Source: Modestobacter sp. VKM Ac-2977 (lineage in GTDB: Bacteria > Actinomycetota > Actinomycetes > Mycobacteriales > Geodermatophilaceae). Taken from it: a stretch of DNA of 64,000 nt. Positions 1 to 9,152 of this stretch are shown piece after piece. Made by a program: the position numbers and the translations under genes. A model generated the notes under the pieces. The model saw only the letters and a program-made list of their open reading frames with translations. It was not told where the DNA came from and ran no database searches. Every line of letters starts with the position of its first letter. Position 1 is the first letter of the stretch. Location of the stretch: contig NZ_JAPVBQ010000002.1 of the NCBI RefSeq assembly GCF_026968045.1, forward strand, positions 236,933 through 300,932, read 5' to 3'.

Positions 1-1261
1 GTCCCTCCACCGCCTCGATCGCGAGGTCGCACTCGGTGTCCAGGCCCATCGACCGGTTGTTCAGGTTGCTGGAACCCAGCCGCAGCAGGCGGTCGTCGAT
101 GACGGCCACCTTGGCGTGCACGTAGATGGGCTCGCGCTGCTCGGTCACCGGACAGTAGAGCCGGAACCGGTCGTGGACGTCCGCTTCGCGGATCAGCTCC
201 AGCAGCCGGGCGCGCGCCGTGCCCATCGCCTTCTCCGAGAGCCAGCCGTCGGCGGTCCACGGGTTGAGCACGACGACGTCGGGGCCGTCGGGTTCGCGCA
301 ACCGCTCGGCGATCGCCTCGGCGATCCGGCGGCTGGCGAAGTACTGGCTCTCCACGTAGATCGAACGACGGGCCGCGGCGATGCCGGCGAGCCACAGCAG
401 CTCGATCTCGTGGACGAGGTCCGCGCCGTCGTGCTCCGGGCGGGTGCGGGAGATCGCGACGTCGACGTCGGTGAGCAGCGGCTCGACCTCCTCGGGCCAG
501 CACTCCCGCCTCTCCGGCAGCGGCTCGAGCCGCTCCCCGGTGCCGCTCTCCCACCGCGTGCGGGCGAGCTCGGCGACGGCGCGAGCGGCGGGCCCGGTCA
601 GCATGCTGGTCGCGTCGTGCCACGGCCCGGCGAGCCGGCCCTCCGCGCGTCCGGCGGCCGGCGACCGTCGGTGCGGGTTGGTGTCGGCGTGGTCGGAGGT
701 GTCCCAGCGGTCGGCGGTGACGTCGATGCCGCCGGTGAAGGCCAGGCAGTCGTCGACGACCACGATCTTCTGGTGGTGCGCGCCCCCGACCGGGTGGTGG
801 GTGTCGATGGCCAGGGTGAGGCGGTCGGAGGTGCGCCGGTCCAGCAGCACGATCGGCTGCAGCCCCCGGCCGAGCGCGCGCAGCATGCCCAGGTCCCACT
901 GGAGGACCCCGATCTCCAGCTGCGGGTTCTGCTCCACCGCCTGCTCGAGCACGGCCCCGAGCCGGTCGTCCTTCGGCCGGCCACCGGCCAGCGGGTCCAG
1001 GCGGATCCGCGGGTCGAAGTCCCAGCCGATGAACAGCACCCGCCGCTCGGCGCGCAGCACGGCCCCCTTGAGGGTGGCGAAGTACTCGGCCGCGTCGACG
1101 AAGACGGCGAAGCGGGTGGCCCGCTCGATCCGCCAGCAGGTCTCCCCGGGGATCAGCAGGGGCGCGCCCTGCTCCGGCGGTCCGGCGTCCCCGCCACGAG
1201 GGGCGGGGAGCCCGACGCCAGGGTCGGTGTCGGGGTCGGTCGTCGCCTGGCCGTCGTCCAT
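1..1261 (-). CDS. Phospholipase D family protein (cardiolipin synthase-like), C-terminus cut by window edge
   Basis: The reading frame is open on the minus strand from an ATG at 1259-1261 to the left edge, so the C-terminus is missing. Two HKD motifs mark the phospholipase D superfamily: HxK(x4)D at H163/K165/D170 (seen as HHQKIVVVDD) and again at H382/K384/D389 (HAKVAVID), the second followed by GSSNLNNRSMG. In this family the two motifs form one active site that transfers phosphatidyl groups or hydrolyses phosphodiesters, often at the membrane. The roughly 420 visible residues have no clear signal peptide or membrane segment at the N-terminus, so a soluble phospholipase-like enzyme is as likely as a true cardiolipin synthase. 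No strong ribosome site precedes the ATG. The substrate is unknown. Confidence 0.85.
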   Translation of the reverse strand, partial: MDDGQATTDPDTDPGVGLPAPRGGDAGPPEQGAPLLIPGETCWRIERATRFAVFVDAAEYFATLKGAVLRAERRVLFIGWDFDPRIRLDPLAGGRPKDDRLGAVLEQAVEQNPQLEIGVLQWDLGMLRALGRGLQPIVLLDRRTSDRLTLAIDTHHPVGGAHHQKIVVVDDCLAFTGGIDVTADRWDTSDHADTNPHRRSPAAGRAEGRLAGPWHDATSMLTGPAARAVAELARTRWESGTGERLEPLPERRECWPEEVEPLLTDVDVAISRTRPEHDGADLVHEIELLWLAGIAAARRSIYVESQYFASRRIAEAIAERLREPDGPDVVVLNPWTADGWLSEKAMGTARARLLELIREADVHDRFRLYCPVTEQREPIYVHAKVAVIDDRLLRLGSSNLNNRSMGLDTECDLAIEAVEG

Positions 1262-1451
1262 CACGTCGGGAGTGTGCCCGTCGTCCCGCACGGCACCAAG
1301 GACCGACTCCCTCGAACCGGGGACACGGCTGCGCTGCGAACCCGTCCCCCGGCAGCGGAACTCAGCTGCTGATCGGCCCGTCGGCTGGGAGGGTGCTCCC
1401 GACCGGATGCGGCGGAACCGTGGACCACACCGGGAGAGTCAGGGAGGACCG

Positions 1452-1841
1452 ATGGACGGGAAGACCGGCTCCACGGACGACGCCCGGTCGCTGCGCGCAG
1501 CCCTGCGCACGGAGCTCGTGGCCGCGATGAAGGCCCGCCGGGCCGACGCCGTCGCCGCGCTCCGCAGTGCCCGGGCCGCGATCGACAACGCCGAGGCCGT
1601 CGTCGCGCCAGGGACCGCGACCGGGTCCACGAGCGCACACCTCGCCGGCAGCCGGACCGGGGTCGGTTCGACCGAGGCCGACCGCCGCGCCCTGTCCCTC
1701 GGGGACGTCCGCGCCCTGCTGCGCGCGGAGATCACGGAGCGGCGGACCGAGGCCGACCGCTACGACGCCCTCGGTCAGCACGAGGCCGCCGGCCGGCTCC
1801 GGCGCGAGGCCGAGGTGCTCGACCACCACGCCGACGGATGA
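1452..1841 (+). CDS. GatB/YqeY domain protein (short)
   Basis: A 129-residue protein with the start MDG preceded by an AGGGAGGA ribosome site. The pattern LRAALRTELVAAMKARR at the N-terminus, with LGDVRALLRAEITERRTEADRYDALG in two blocks further on, matches the YqeY family, which resembles the tail domain of the GatB amidotransferase subunit. The family is thought to bind tRNA-related partners but has no firm biochemical role. This copy is a little shorter than the usual 150 residues and its last part ends in HHADG rather than the usual longer helix bundle. It is a single gene, divergent from the phospholipase D gene. Confidence 0.75.
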   Translation: MDGKTGSTDDARSLRAALRTELVAAMKARRADAVAALRSARAAIDNAEAVVAPGTATGSTSAHLAGSRTGVGSTEADRRALSLGDVRALLRAEITERRTEADRYDALGQHEAAGRLRREAEVLDHHADG

Positions 1842-2001
1842 CCGCACGTCTCCGTGTCGCCGCCGGGGTCAGCCGGCGGCGGCGCGCACGACGACGTGAC
1901 CGGCCGGCTGAGCGGCCAGCTGGGTCGCCGAGACTGCCAGGATCGTCGATCGCTGCACCATGCCTCCGCACGGTGGGGCGACCGGGCGGTCCAGCGACGG
2001 C

Positions 2002-2580
2002 TCAGCTCAGCTGGTTGATCCGGATCCGGTTGCCCGTCGGATCGCGGAAGGCGCAGTCCCGGACGCCGTAGTCCTGGTCCGTCGGCTCCTGGAGCACCTC
2101 GGCGCCACTCGCCTCGATCTTGCCGAAGGTGCCGTCGAGGTCGTCGGTGCCCAGGGTGAGGGCGGCGTAGTTCCCCTTGGCGATCAGCTCCAGGACGGTG
2201 CGGCGCTCGTCGTCGGTGATGGTGGGGTCGGCGGCCGGCGGGTGCAGGACGACGGAGGTCTGCGGCTGTCCGGGCGGGCCGACGGTGATCCAGCGCATGT
2301 CCTCGTAGCCGACGGCGAAGCAGACCTCGGTCACGCTGAGGTCGCCCCGCCGCAGCAGGGTCATGCCCCGCTCGATCCGCCGGGTCATCAGGTAGGCGTA
2401 GGGCGACTCGCCGTAGGCCCGCTTGAACTCCCGGCTCAGGTGCCCGGCCGACACGTGCACCCCGCGGGCGAGCGCGTCGACGTCGAGTGGCTGGGCGTAC
2501 TCGCGGTCGATCCGGTCCCGGACCCGGCGCAGCAGCACCAGGTCCGCCAGACGCTGCTCGGAGACGGGGCCACCGGCCAT
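2002..2580 (-). CDS. AraC-type DNA-binding domain fused to a truncated VOC (glyoxalase-like) domain; probable deletion fusion
   Basis: The 192-residue protein starts at ATG 2578-2580. Residues 10-90 are an AraC-type helix-turn-helix (ALARGVHVSAGHLSREFKRAYGE, given here in pieces; then TRRIERGMTLLRRGD and LSVTEVCFAVG). At residue 91 the sequence switches abruptly to the middle of a VOC protein (YEDMRWITVGPPGQP, then ADPTITDDERRT and GVRDCAFRDPTGN). The second half of the DNA-binding domain and the first 35-40 residues of the VOC fold are absent. In other actinobacteria an AraC regulator of this type commonly sits beside a separate VOC protein, so an in-frame deletion between two neighbours is the likely origin. 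DNA binding and metal binding are both doubtful. Confidence 0.75.
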   Translation of the reverse strand: MAGGPVSEQRLADLVLLRRVRDRIDREYAQPLDVDALARGVHVSAGHLSREFKRAYGESPYAYLMTRRIERGMTLLRRGDLSVTEVCFAVGYEDMRWITVGPPGQPQTSVVLHPPAADPTITDDERRTVLELIAKGNYAALTLGTDDLDGTFGKIEASGAEVLQEPTDQDYGVRDCAFRDPTGNRIRINQLS

Positions 2581-2685
2581 GACCAAGATCGTAGGGACGT
2601 GCCGGGACGGCACAAGCCCCCCGGCACAGGAGGTCGCGGTGGCCCCACCGCAGCGGGTCGGGCGGGTGTTGGTAGAAAGCGGCCG

Positions 2686-3333
2686 GTGAGCACCGAGGCG
2701 ACGCTGTTGCTCACCCTCGACCTCGTCGGGACGTTCGCCTTCGCGCTGAACGGTGCGCTGACCGCACTGCGGGTGACCCGGCTCGACATCGTCGGCGTCG
2801 TCACGCTGGGGATGACCACGGCCCTCGGCGGCGGGATCATCCGGGACGTCCTGCTCGGCAGCCTGCCGCCGGCGACGTTCAGCGACTGGCGCTACCTGGC
2901 GGTGGCCGCCGTCGGCGGGCTGGTGGCCTTCGTCTTCGGGCCCGGGCTGGACCGGCTGAACACCCCGATCACGGTCCTGGACGCCGCAGGGCTGAGTCTC
3001 TTCGCGGTCACCGGCGCCGCCAAGGCCCTCGCCCTGGGGCTCGGCCCGGCGCAGGCGGTGCTGCTCGGTGCCCTCACCGGGGTGGGTGGCGGCACGCTGC
3101 GCGACGTCCTGATCGGGCAGGTGCCGTCGGTGTTCCGCAGCGGGCTGTACGCGATCCCGGCGCTGCTCGGGGCGACGGCCACCGTGGTGGTCATCCGGCT
3201 CGACGCGTACGGGGTGGCCACCGCCGTCGGCGCGGCGGTCCTCTGCTTCACCGTCCGGATGCTCGGCGTCCGGTTCGGGTGGAACGCCCCGATGCCCCGG
3301 ACGCCACGCGCGCAGCGCCCGCTCGGCGACTGA
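2686..3333 (+). CDS. TRIC-like cation channel family membrane protein (UPF0126/YicG)
   Basis: The GTG start at 2686 gives 215 residues, the usual size for this family. The protein has about seven hydrophobic segments and two internal repeats. Each repeat has a glycine-rich hinge: TALGGGIIRDVLLG in the first half and TGVGGGTLRDVLIG in the second. These GGGxxRD motifs are the signature of prokaryotic TRIC homologues, which form trimeric monovalent-cation channels in the inner membrane. The gene is divergent from the AraC/VOC fusion, with about 100 bases between the two starts. Identification of the family is firm; the physiological ion is not. Confidence 0.9.
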   Translation: MSTEATLLLTLDLVGTFAFALNGALTALRVTRLDIVGVVTLGMTTALGGGIIRDVLLGSLPPATFSDWRYLAVAAVGGLVAFVFGPGLDRLNTPITVLDAAGLSLFAVTGAAKALALGLGPAQAVLLGALTGVGGGTLRDVLIGQVPSVFRSGLYAIPALLGATATVVVIRLDAYGVATAVGAAVLCFTVRMLGVRFGWNAPMPRTPRAQRPLGD

Positions 3334-3610
3334 CCACGCGGGGCCCGCCACCGCAGGGGTCCCGCGGCTGGACGAGGTCCGGAGCCGCAGCGCTGTCGCG
3401 CGGGACGTCACCGTGACACGACACCGTGGCACGACACCCCGGCACCGGAGCGCCCCACGAGGGCCGGCGGGGACGACTTGACGAGAACGTCACACCCAGG
3501 GTCTTCCGAGGAAACGTGACCTGGGGCACTCTGTCCGCCACACCGCGCGGCCACTCCCCTCGTCGCGCACCCGCATTCGTCAACATCCGTAGACGTTCCG
3601 AGGTGCAGCC
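3334..3610. promoter_or_regulatory. Intergenic promoter region of the amine oxidase cassette
   Basis: About 277 bases with no gene. The 5' part holds imperfect direct repeats of CACGACACC near 3415-3445. The 3' part holds TTGACG near 3478 and two related blocks, AACGTCACACCCAGG and AACGTGACCTGGGG, about 20 bases apart. These could be a promoter with an operator for the TetR regulator at the end of this cassette, but no clear -10 element stands out. The assignment is tentative. Confidence 0.3.
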
Positions 3611-5572
3611 ATGACCACCACCCAGCTCCAGCTGACCCATCCGCTGGACCCCGTCCAGTCCGAGGAGATCGAGGAGGTCCGGCGGGTCACCGCCGCGGCC
3701 GGCCTGGTCGCCGACAGCACCCGGTTCGTGTACGTCGGCCTGCAGGAACCGCCCAAGCAGGAGGTGCTGGCGCACCGTCCCGGGCAGCCGGTCGCCCGGT
3801 GCTTCCGGGTCCTGCTGCTGGACCTGGCCTCCCAGGTCTCCCAGGACGTCGTCGTCGACACGACCGCCGGCGAGGTCGTCTCGGCCGTCGAGCTGGACAC
3901 CGCCACTTCCGGCCAGCTCCCGGTGCTGGACGAGGAGTTCGAGCTGGTCGAGCAGCTGCTGTCCACCGACGAGCGGTGGCTGGCCGCCCTGGCGGCCCGG
4001 GACCTGGACGTCGCCCACGTGCGGGTGGCCCCCCTGTCGGCCGGCGCCTACGCGGAGTACCCGGACGAAGCGGGGCGGCGGGTGCTGCGCGGCCTGGCGT
4101 TCCTGCAGGAGACGCCGACGGACTCCGCCTGGGCACACCCGATCGACGGGCTGGTGGCCTACGTCGACACGATCAACCGGGTCGTCGACCAGGTGATCGA
4201 CACCGGCGCCGTCCCGGTGCCCACCGGCTCGGGCAACTACGACGACCCGGCGGTCAGCGGCCCGCCGCGGACCACGCAGAAGCCGATCGAGATCACCCAG
4301 CCCCAGGGGTCCAGCCTGACCCTGGAGGGCAACCTGCTCACCTGGGAGAAGTGGTCGCTGCGCGTCGGCTTCGACACCCGCGAGGGCCTGGTGCTGCACC
4401 AGATCGGGTTCGACGAGGGCACCGGCGTGCGGCCCGTCGTCTACCGGGCCTCGATCGCCGAGATGGTCGTCCCCTACGCCGACCCCTCCCCCGTGCGCTC
4501 CTGGCAGAACTACTTCGACACCGGCGAGTACCTGGTCGGCCGCTACGCCAACGCCCTCGAGCTCGGTTGCGACTGCCTCGGCGACATCACGTACCTCGAC
4601 GCCGTCATCGCCGACGAGCAGGGCAACCCCCGCACGCTGCCCAACGCGGTCTGCATCCACGAGGAGGACTTCGGGATCCTGTGGAAGCACACCGACCTGT
4701 GGAGCGGCTCGCAGCAGACCCGGCGCCAGCGGCGGCTGGTCGTCTCCTTCTTCACCACCGTGGGCAACTACGACTACGGCTTCTACTGGTACCTCTACCT
4801 CGACGGCACGATCGAGTTCGAGGCCAAGGCCACCGGCGTCGTCTTCACCTCCGCGCACGCCGGCGGCGACTACGCGTACGCCTCGCAGGTCGCCCCGGGG
4901 CTGGGTGCCCCGCTGCACCAGCACCTGTTCAGCGCCCGGCTGGACATGACGGTCGACGGCATCGCCAACCGGGTCGACGAGGTGGACGTCGTCCGGCTGC
5001 CGATGGGGCCGGACAACCAGCGCGGCAACGCGTTCACCACCTCCTGCACCACCCTGGCCACCGAGTCCGCGGCCCAGCGCGATGCGTCCCCGGCCACCAA
5101 CCGGGTGTGGCACATCGTCAACCCCGAGCGGCTCAACCACGTCGGCCAGCCCGTCGGGTACGCCCTGTTCCCGGAGGGCCTGCCGACGCTGCTGTCGGAC
5201 CCGGACTCCTCGATCGCCCGGCGGGCGGCGTTCGCCACCCGACACCTGTGGGTCACCCGCTACGACCCCGCCGAGCGCTACTCGGCCGGGGACTTCGTCA
5301 ACCAGCACAGCGGGGGCTCCGGGCTGCCGGAGTACGCCGCGGCCGACCGGGACATCGACGGCCAGGACCTGGTGGTCTGGCACACCTTCGGGCTCACCCA
5401 CGTGCCCCGGACGGAGGACTGGCCGATCATGCCGGTCGACTACACCGGGTTCCGGCTCAAGCCGTTCGGCTTCTTCGACCGCAACCCCACGCTCGACGTG
5501 CCGGCCTCGACCTCCGCGCACTGCGCGGGCGGCGCCGCCTCCTGCTCGACCACGGAGGCCTCCGGTGAGTGA
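3611..5572 (+). CDS. Primary-amine oxidase (copper/topaquinone), phenylethylamine oxidase-like
   Basis: This 653-residue enzyme oxidises primary amines to aldehydes with release of ammonia and hydrogen peroxide. The topaquinone motif T-x-x-N-Y-D is at T383-N386-Y387-D388. The copper ligands are H436, H438 (LHQHLF) and H597 (THVPRTED), and the catalytic base is D303 (YFDTGEY). Each of these is five residues after the matching residue of the Arthrobacter globiformis phenylethylamine oxidase (D298, Y382, H431, H433, H592), so the whole active-site spacing is conserved. There is no signal peptide, which suggests a cytoplasmic enzyme. The stop overlaps the start of a permease by 8 bases. The likely substrate is an arylalkylamine such as phenylethylamine or tyramine, but this is inferred. 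Confidence 0.95.
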   Translation: MTTTQLQLTHPLDPVQSEEIEEVRRVTAAAGLVADSTRFVYVGLQEPPKQEVLAHRPGQPVARCFRVLLLDLASQVSQDVVVDTTAGEVVSAVELDTATSGQLPVLDEEFELVEQLLSTDERWLAALAARDLDVAHVRVAPLSAGAYAEYPDEAGRRVLRGLAFLQETPTDSAWAHPIDGLVAYVDTINRVVDQVIDTGAVPVPTGSGNYDDPAVSGPPRTTQKPIEITQPQGSSLTLEGNLLTWEKWSLRVGFDTREGLVLHQIGFDEGTGVRPVVYRASIAEMVVPYADPSPVRSWQNYFDTGEYLVGRYANALELGCDCLGDITYLDAVIADEQGNPRTLPNAVCIHEEDFGILWKHTDLWSGSQQTRRQRRLVVSFFTTVGNYDYGFYWYLYLDGTIEFEAKATGVVFTSAHAGGDYAYASQVAPGLGAPLHQHLFSARLDMTVDGIANRVDEVDVVRLPMGPDNQRGNAFTTSCTTLATESAAQRDASPATNRVWHIVNPERLNHVGQPVGYALFPEGLPTLLSDPDSSIARRAAFATRHLWVTRYDPAERYSAGDFVNQHSGGSGLPEYAAADRDIDGQDLVVWHTFGLTHVPRTEDWPIMPVDYTGFRLKPFGFFDRNPTLDVPASTSAHCAGGAASCSTTEASGE

Positions 5573-7136
5573 GCGCCCGACCACCTCGAACGGCGCGACC
5601 GCGCTGACCTCCCCCGGTGAGCCGGCCGGGCGGGGCCGCGACGGCGAGCAGCTGAAGTCCGGCCGGCTCGGCGTCCTCGGCATCGTCTTCTTCGTCGTCG
5701 CCGCCGCGGCCCCGCTGGTCGGCATGACCGGCGCCGTGCCGGTGGCCATCGCGGCCGGCAACGGCGCCGGCGCCCCGGGCGCCTACGTCGCCGTCGGGAT
5801 CGTGCTCATGGTGTTCGCCTCCGCCTTCTCGGCGATGAGCCGGGTGGTGACCAACACCGGGGCGTTCTTCGCCTACGTCGGCCGCGGCCTGGGCCTGTCC
5901 GCCGGCGTCGGCTCGGCGTTCGTCTCCGTGTTCGCCTACCTGACCATCCAGCTGGCGGTCTACGGGTTCTTCGGCGGTCTGATGGCCGGGCAGATGGACG
6001 CCACCTTCGGCATCGACGCCCCCTGGTGGCTGTGGACGCTCGCCGCCTGGGCGCTGGTGCTCGCCCTCTCGGTGGTCAGCGTCGACGTGGGCGCCAAGGT
6101 CCTCGGCACGCTGATGGTGCTCGAGCTGCTCAGCCTGGCCGTCGTCGCCGTCGCCGTCATGCTCGAGGGCGGCGGCCCCGACGGGGCGAACCTGGTCGAG
6201 TCCTTCGCCCCGCAGAACGTCTTCGTCGGCGGCCTGGCCGGGTCGGCCGGCATCGCGCTCGCTTTCGCGTTCGCCTCCTACATCGGCTTCGAGGCCACCG
6301 CGATCTACGGCGAGGAGAGCAAGGACCCCGAGCGCACCGTGCCGCGGGCCACCTACGCCGCGGTCGGGCTGATCACCGTCATCTTCGCGGCCGCCTCCTG
6401 GGCCGTGGTGAGCGGACTGGGCACCGACGACGTCGTCGCCCGGGTGCTCGAGGAGTCCTCGGTGGACGGCGTGCCGCTGGCCGACCCGGCCGCGGTGCTG
6501 TTCTCCGTCGCCGCCAGCTACGTCGGCGACTGGCTGTCCACGGTGATGAGCTGGCTGGTCCTCTCCAGCCTGTTCGCCGGGCTGCTGGCCTTCCAGAACT
6601 GCAGCGCCCGCTACTTCTTCTCCCTGGGCCGGGCCGGGGTCTTCCCCGGGGCGCTGCAGAGCACCAACCGGCACGGCGCCCCCGGCATCGGGGCGATCGT
6701 GACCAGCGTCCTCACCGGCGCGGTCATCGTGGTCTTCGCCCTCGCCGGCCTGGACCCGGTGCTCAACCTCTTCTACTGGTCCTCCGGGATGGCGGTCATC
6801 TCCGTCGTGCTGGTGGAGATCCTCGTCTGCCTGGCCGTCCTGGTGCACTTCCGCGGGACGGGGCGCGGGGGCCACTGGTGGTCGACGCTGGCCGCGCCCG
6901 TGCTCGCCGCCCTCGGCCTGGCCACCGGGCTCTACCTGCTGATCGGCCGGTTCGGCCTGCTGGCCGGCACCGTCCCCGAGGGAGTCGACCCGGCCGTGAC
7001 GGCCTGGCAGCTCAGCGCCACCGGCTGGACGCTGGTGCTGCTGCCGTTCGTGCTGTTCCTGGTCGGGCTGGTGGTCGGTGCGGTGCTCTCCCGGAACGCC
7101 GACCAGCGCCCGGCGCTCCGCGACGTCGTGGGGTGA
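5565..7136 (+). CDS. APC-superfamily amine/amino-acid permease
   Basis: The GTG start at 5565 lies inside the end of the amine oxidase gene (8-base overlap), so the two are translationally coupled. The 523-residue protein has a soluble N-terminus of about 40 residues and then roughly 12 membrane segments. The first contains the helix-breaking glycine region of the APC fold ([16 protein letters not shown]). [23 protein letters not shown], read in two parts, is the conserved loop after TM6 of this family. Its position between an amine oxidase and a regulator suggests that it imports the amine substrate; this is inferred from context only. Confidence 0.9.
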   Translation: MSERPTTSNGATALTSPGEPAGRGRDGEQLKSGRLGVLGIVFFVVAAAAPLVGMTGAVPVAIAAGNGAGAPGAYVAVGIVLMVFASAFSAMSRVVTNTGAFFAYVGRGLGLSAGVGSAFVSVFAYLTIQLAVYGFFGGLMAGQMDATFGIDAPWWLWTLAAWALVLALSVVSVDVGAKVLGTLMVLELLSLAVVAVAVMLEGGGPDGANLVESFAPQNVFVGGLAGSAGIALAFAFASYIGFEATAIYGEESKDPERTVPRATYAAVGLITVIFAAASWAVVSGLGTDDVVARVLEESSVDGVPLADPAAVLFSVAASYVGDWLSTVMSWLVLSSLFAGLLAFQNCSARYFFSLGRAGVFPGALQSTNRHGAPGIGAIVTSVLTGAVIVVFALAGLDPVLNLFYWSSGMAVISVVLVEILVCLAVLVHFRGTGRGGHWWSTLAAPVLAALGLATGLYLLIGRFGLLAGTVPEGVDPAVTAWQLSATGWTLVLLPFVLFLVGLVVGAVLSRNADQRPALRDVVG

Positions 7137-7176
7137 CCGATGCTCCTCTGAGCACCCCCCGTCCCCGAGGAGCCCC

Positions 7177-7776
7177 ATGCCGAAGATCGTCGACCACGCC
7201 GCCCGCCGCACCGAGATCATCGAGGCGGTGTGGTCGCTGATCGTCCGCAAGGGGTTCATCGCGGTCACCATGCGGGAGCTGGCCGCGGAGGCCGGGTACG
7301 CCAACGGTGCGCTTGCCCGGTACTTCCCGGACAAGGACGCCGTGCTCCGGGCGGCGTTCCAGCGGGCGTTCGACGCCACGAACGAGCGGGCCCGTGCCGC
7401 GATCGGTGACGGCGGCGGGCTCACCGCGTTCCGGCTGCTGTGCCTGGAGATCATGCCGCTGGACGAGGTCCGGCTCGCCGAGGCCCGGGTGGTGATCGGC
7501 TTCTGGGACTACGCCGCCGGCCAGCCGGAGCTCGTGGAGTTCTACGACAGCGCCATGGAGACCTGGCGCGAGGAGATGCGGATGTACCTGGGCCAGGCCC
7601 GGGCCGCCGGCGAACTGGTACCGGGCCGGCCGCACGACCGGATCGTCGACGCGGTGCTCGCGCTGACCATGGGGATGCAGATCAACGCCTGCTTCTCCCC
7701 CCGCCACAACACCCCGGAACGCCAGACGGCCGTGCTCGAGGACTTCCTCGCCACGATCAGCCGCCCGGCGTCCTGA
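7177..7776 (+). CDS. TetR/AcrR family transcriptional regulator of the amine cassette
   Basis: The 199-residue protein starts at ATG 7177 with GAGGA six bases upstream. Residues 9-55 form the TetR DNA-binding domain (RRTEIIEAVWSLIVRKGF, then TMRELAAEAGYANGALARYF). The C-terminal part is a BetI-like ligand-binding helix bundle (MPLDEVRLAEARVVIGFW; GMQINACF). It follows the permease by 40 bases in the same direction and ends at a strong hairpin, so it is probably the third gene of the operon and controls it. The effector is probably the amine or its aldehyde. Confidence 0.88.
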   Translation: MPKIVDHAARRTEIIEAVWSLIVRKGFIAVTMRELAAEAGYANGALARYFPDKDAVLRAAFQRAFDATNERARAAIGDGGGLTAFRLLCLEIMPLDEVRLAEARVVIGFWDYAAGQPELVEFYDSAMETWREEMRMYLGQARAAGELVPGRPHDRIVDAVLALTMGMQINACFSPRHNTPERQTAVLEDFLATISRPAS

Positions 7777-7780
7777 GCCG

Positions 7781-7812
7781 CCGCCCCAGCACCCGCGTGG
7801 GTGCTGGGGCGG
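7781..7812. terminator. Bidirectional hairpin terminator
   Basis: A perfect 14-bp inverted repeat, CCGCCCCAGCACCC then its complement, with a 4-base loop. It fills the gap between the stop of the TetR gene (plus strand) and the stop of the winged-helix gene (minus strand), so it can end transcription from both sides. Confidence 0.85.
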
Positions 7813-8109
7813 TCAGCTCGACGGCGGTGGGCCGCCGAAGATGGCCAGCAGTTCGTCCACCTCGTGCGCCGCAGCCGCCGGGTGCCGGAACGGCTGGTGC
7901 GGCTGCACGGTGTAGTGCGTGCGGCGGCCGACCCGCGTCCGCCGCACGTACCCGGTGTCCTCCAGGTCGCGGAGGATCGCCAGCGCAGCGCGGGGCGAGA
8001 TGCCCACCTGCGCGGCGATCTCCGCGACCCGCAGGTCGGGGGCGCCGGCGACGGCCAGCAGGACGTGCCCGTGGTTGGTCAGGAACGTCCACCGCCGCTC
8101 ACCGGTCAT
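7813..8109 (-). CDS. Small winged-helix transcriptional regulator
   Basis: This 98-residue protein is a single winged helix-turn-helix: LRVAEIAAQVGISPRAALAILRDLEDTGYV is the helix-turn-helix, read in two parts, and RRTRVGRRTHYTV is the wing. It resembles MarR/ArsR-type regulators that lack any added sensor domain. Its ATG overlaps the TGA of the upstream TerC gene by four bases, so it is co-translated with TerC and also falls under the Mn riboswitch. The two genes are probably linked functionally, but no ligand-binding residues (such as a cysteine cluster) are visible. Confidence 0.85.
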   Translation of the reverse strand: MTGERRWTFLTNHGHVLLAVAGAPDLRVAEIAAQVGISPRAALAILRDLEDTGYVRRTRVGRRTHYTVQPHQPFRHPAAAAHEVDELLAIFGGPPPSS

Positions 8110-9146
8110 CGCCCGCCGTGCCCCTCTCCCGTCGCGTCCACCCGCCGCCGCCAGGTCGGCTCCAGCGCCGCCGTCTCCTCGGCCGAGGCGACCCGGAAGG
8201 GCGCAGCGGCCCCGGATGCCACCGGCGTCCGGCCCTGACCACGCGTCGCCCGCAGGCTGGCCACGACCGACACCCCGATGATCGTGGCGACGACGGCCAG
8301 CGAGATCGTCGTCGGCACGTAGAACAGGTCGACCTTCAGCATCATCTTGACCCCGACCCAGACCAGCACCAGCGCCAGCCCGGCCTTGAGGTACACGAAC
8401 CGGTGCATCAGGTCGGCGAGCAGGAAGTACATCGCACGCAGACCCAGGACGGCGAAGGCGTTGGCGGTGAACACCAGGAACGGCTCGTCGGTGACCGCGA
8501 AGATCGCCGGGATCGAGTCGACCGCGAAGACGACGTCGGTGACCTCGATGACCACCAGCACGGCGAGCAGCGGCGTGGCGACCAGTCGGCCGCCCATCCG
8601 CACCACGAGGCGCTGGCCGTGGTACGCGTCGGTCATCGGCACGAAGCGGCGGAAGGCGCGCAGCGCCCGCGACCGCTCCGGGTCCAGGTGCTCGTTGCGC
8701 TGCCGGGCCATCCGGACGCCGGTGACCAGCAGGAACGCCGCGAAGACGTACAGCACCCAGCTGAAGCTGGCGATGAGCACCGAGCCGGCGGCGATGAAGA
8801 TGCCGCGGAACACCAGGGCACCGAGGACGCCGAGGAAGAGCACCCGGTGCTGGTACTCCCGGGGCACGGCGAAGTACGTCAGCACGATCGCCCAGACGAA
8901 CACGTTGTCCACGGCGAGCGACTTCTCGATCAGGTAGCCGGCGAAGTACTGCTGGCCGTACTCACTTCCGGCCTGCCACCAGACGACGGCGCCGAACGCG
9001 ACGCCGAGCACCACCCAGACGGCCGACCAGCCGGCGGCCTCCCGCACGCCGATCACGTGGGCGTTCCGGTGGGCGAAGAGGTCGACGGCGAGCATGACGA
9101 GGATGACCGCCAGCACGGCGAGCCAGATCCAGAGGGGGACGTCCAC
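8106..9146 (-). CDS. TerC family integral membrane protein, probable Mn2+ exporter
   Basis: I chose the GTG at 9144-9146, which has GGAAGG six bases upstream, over a longer frame that would run through the riboswitch. The 346-residue protein has about nine membrane segments. The family's acidic membrane motifs are present: SLAVDNVFVWAIVLTYFAVP, and EVTDVVFAVDSIPAIFAVT in the later half. TerC proteins behind Mn-sensing riboswitches export Mn2+ or load it onto secreted enzymes. The C-terminal tail of about 45 residues is soluble and poorly conserved. A yybP-ykoY riboswitch lies directly upstream, which supports Mn2+ export over tellurite resistance. Confidence 0.92.
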   Translation of the reverse strand: MDVPLWIWLAVLAVILVMLAVDLFAHRNAHVIGVREAAGWSAVWVVLGVAFGAVVWWQAGSEYGQQYFAGYLIEKSLAVDNVFVWAIVLTYFAVPREYQHRVLFLGVLGALVFRGIFIAAGSVLIASFSWVLYVFAAFLLVTGVRMARQRNEHLDPERSRALRAFRRFVPMTDAYHGQRLVVRMGGRLVATPLLAVLVVIEVTDVVFAVDSIPAIFAVTDEPFLVFTANAFAVLGLRAMYFLLADLMHRFVYLKAGLALVLVWVGVKMMLKVDLFYVPTTISLAVVATIIGVSVVASLRATRGQGRTPVASGAAAPFRVASAEETAALEPTWRRRVDATGEGHGGR

Positions 9147-9152
9147 AGGGCA

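Noticed and set aside
116..1372. Long plus-strand open frame over the phospholipase D region
   Set aside because: It is antisense to a frame with two intact HKD motifs, and its product is a low-complexity Arg/Gly/Pro/Val-rich string typical of shadow frames in GC-rich DNA.
3248..5761. 837-codon minus-strand frame opposite the amine oxidase
   Set aside because: No domain is recognisable and it lies entirely across the copper amine oxidase, whose active-site residues are all conserved.
5457..7454. 665-codon minus-strand frame opposite the permease and TetR genes
   Set aside because: The composition is repetitive Gly/Glu/His/Asp-rich as expected of an antisense frame; the plus-strand genes are well supported.
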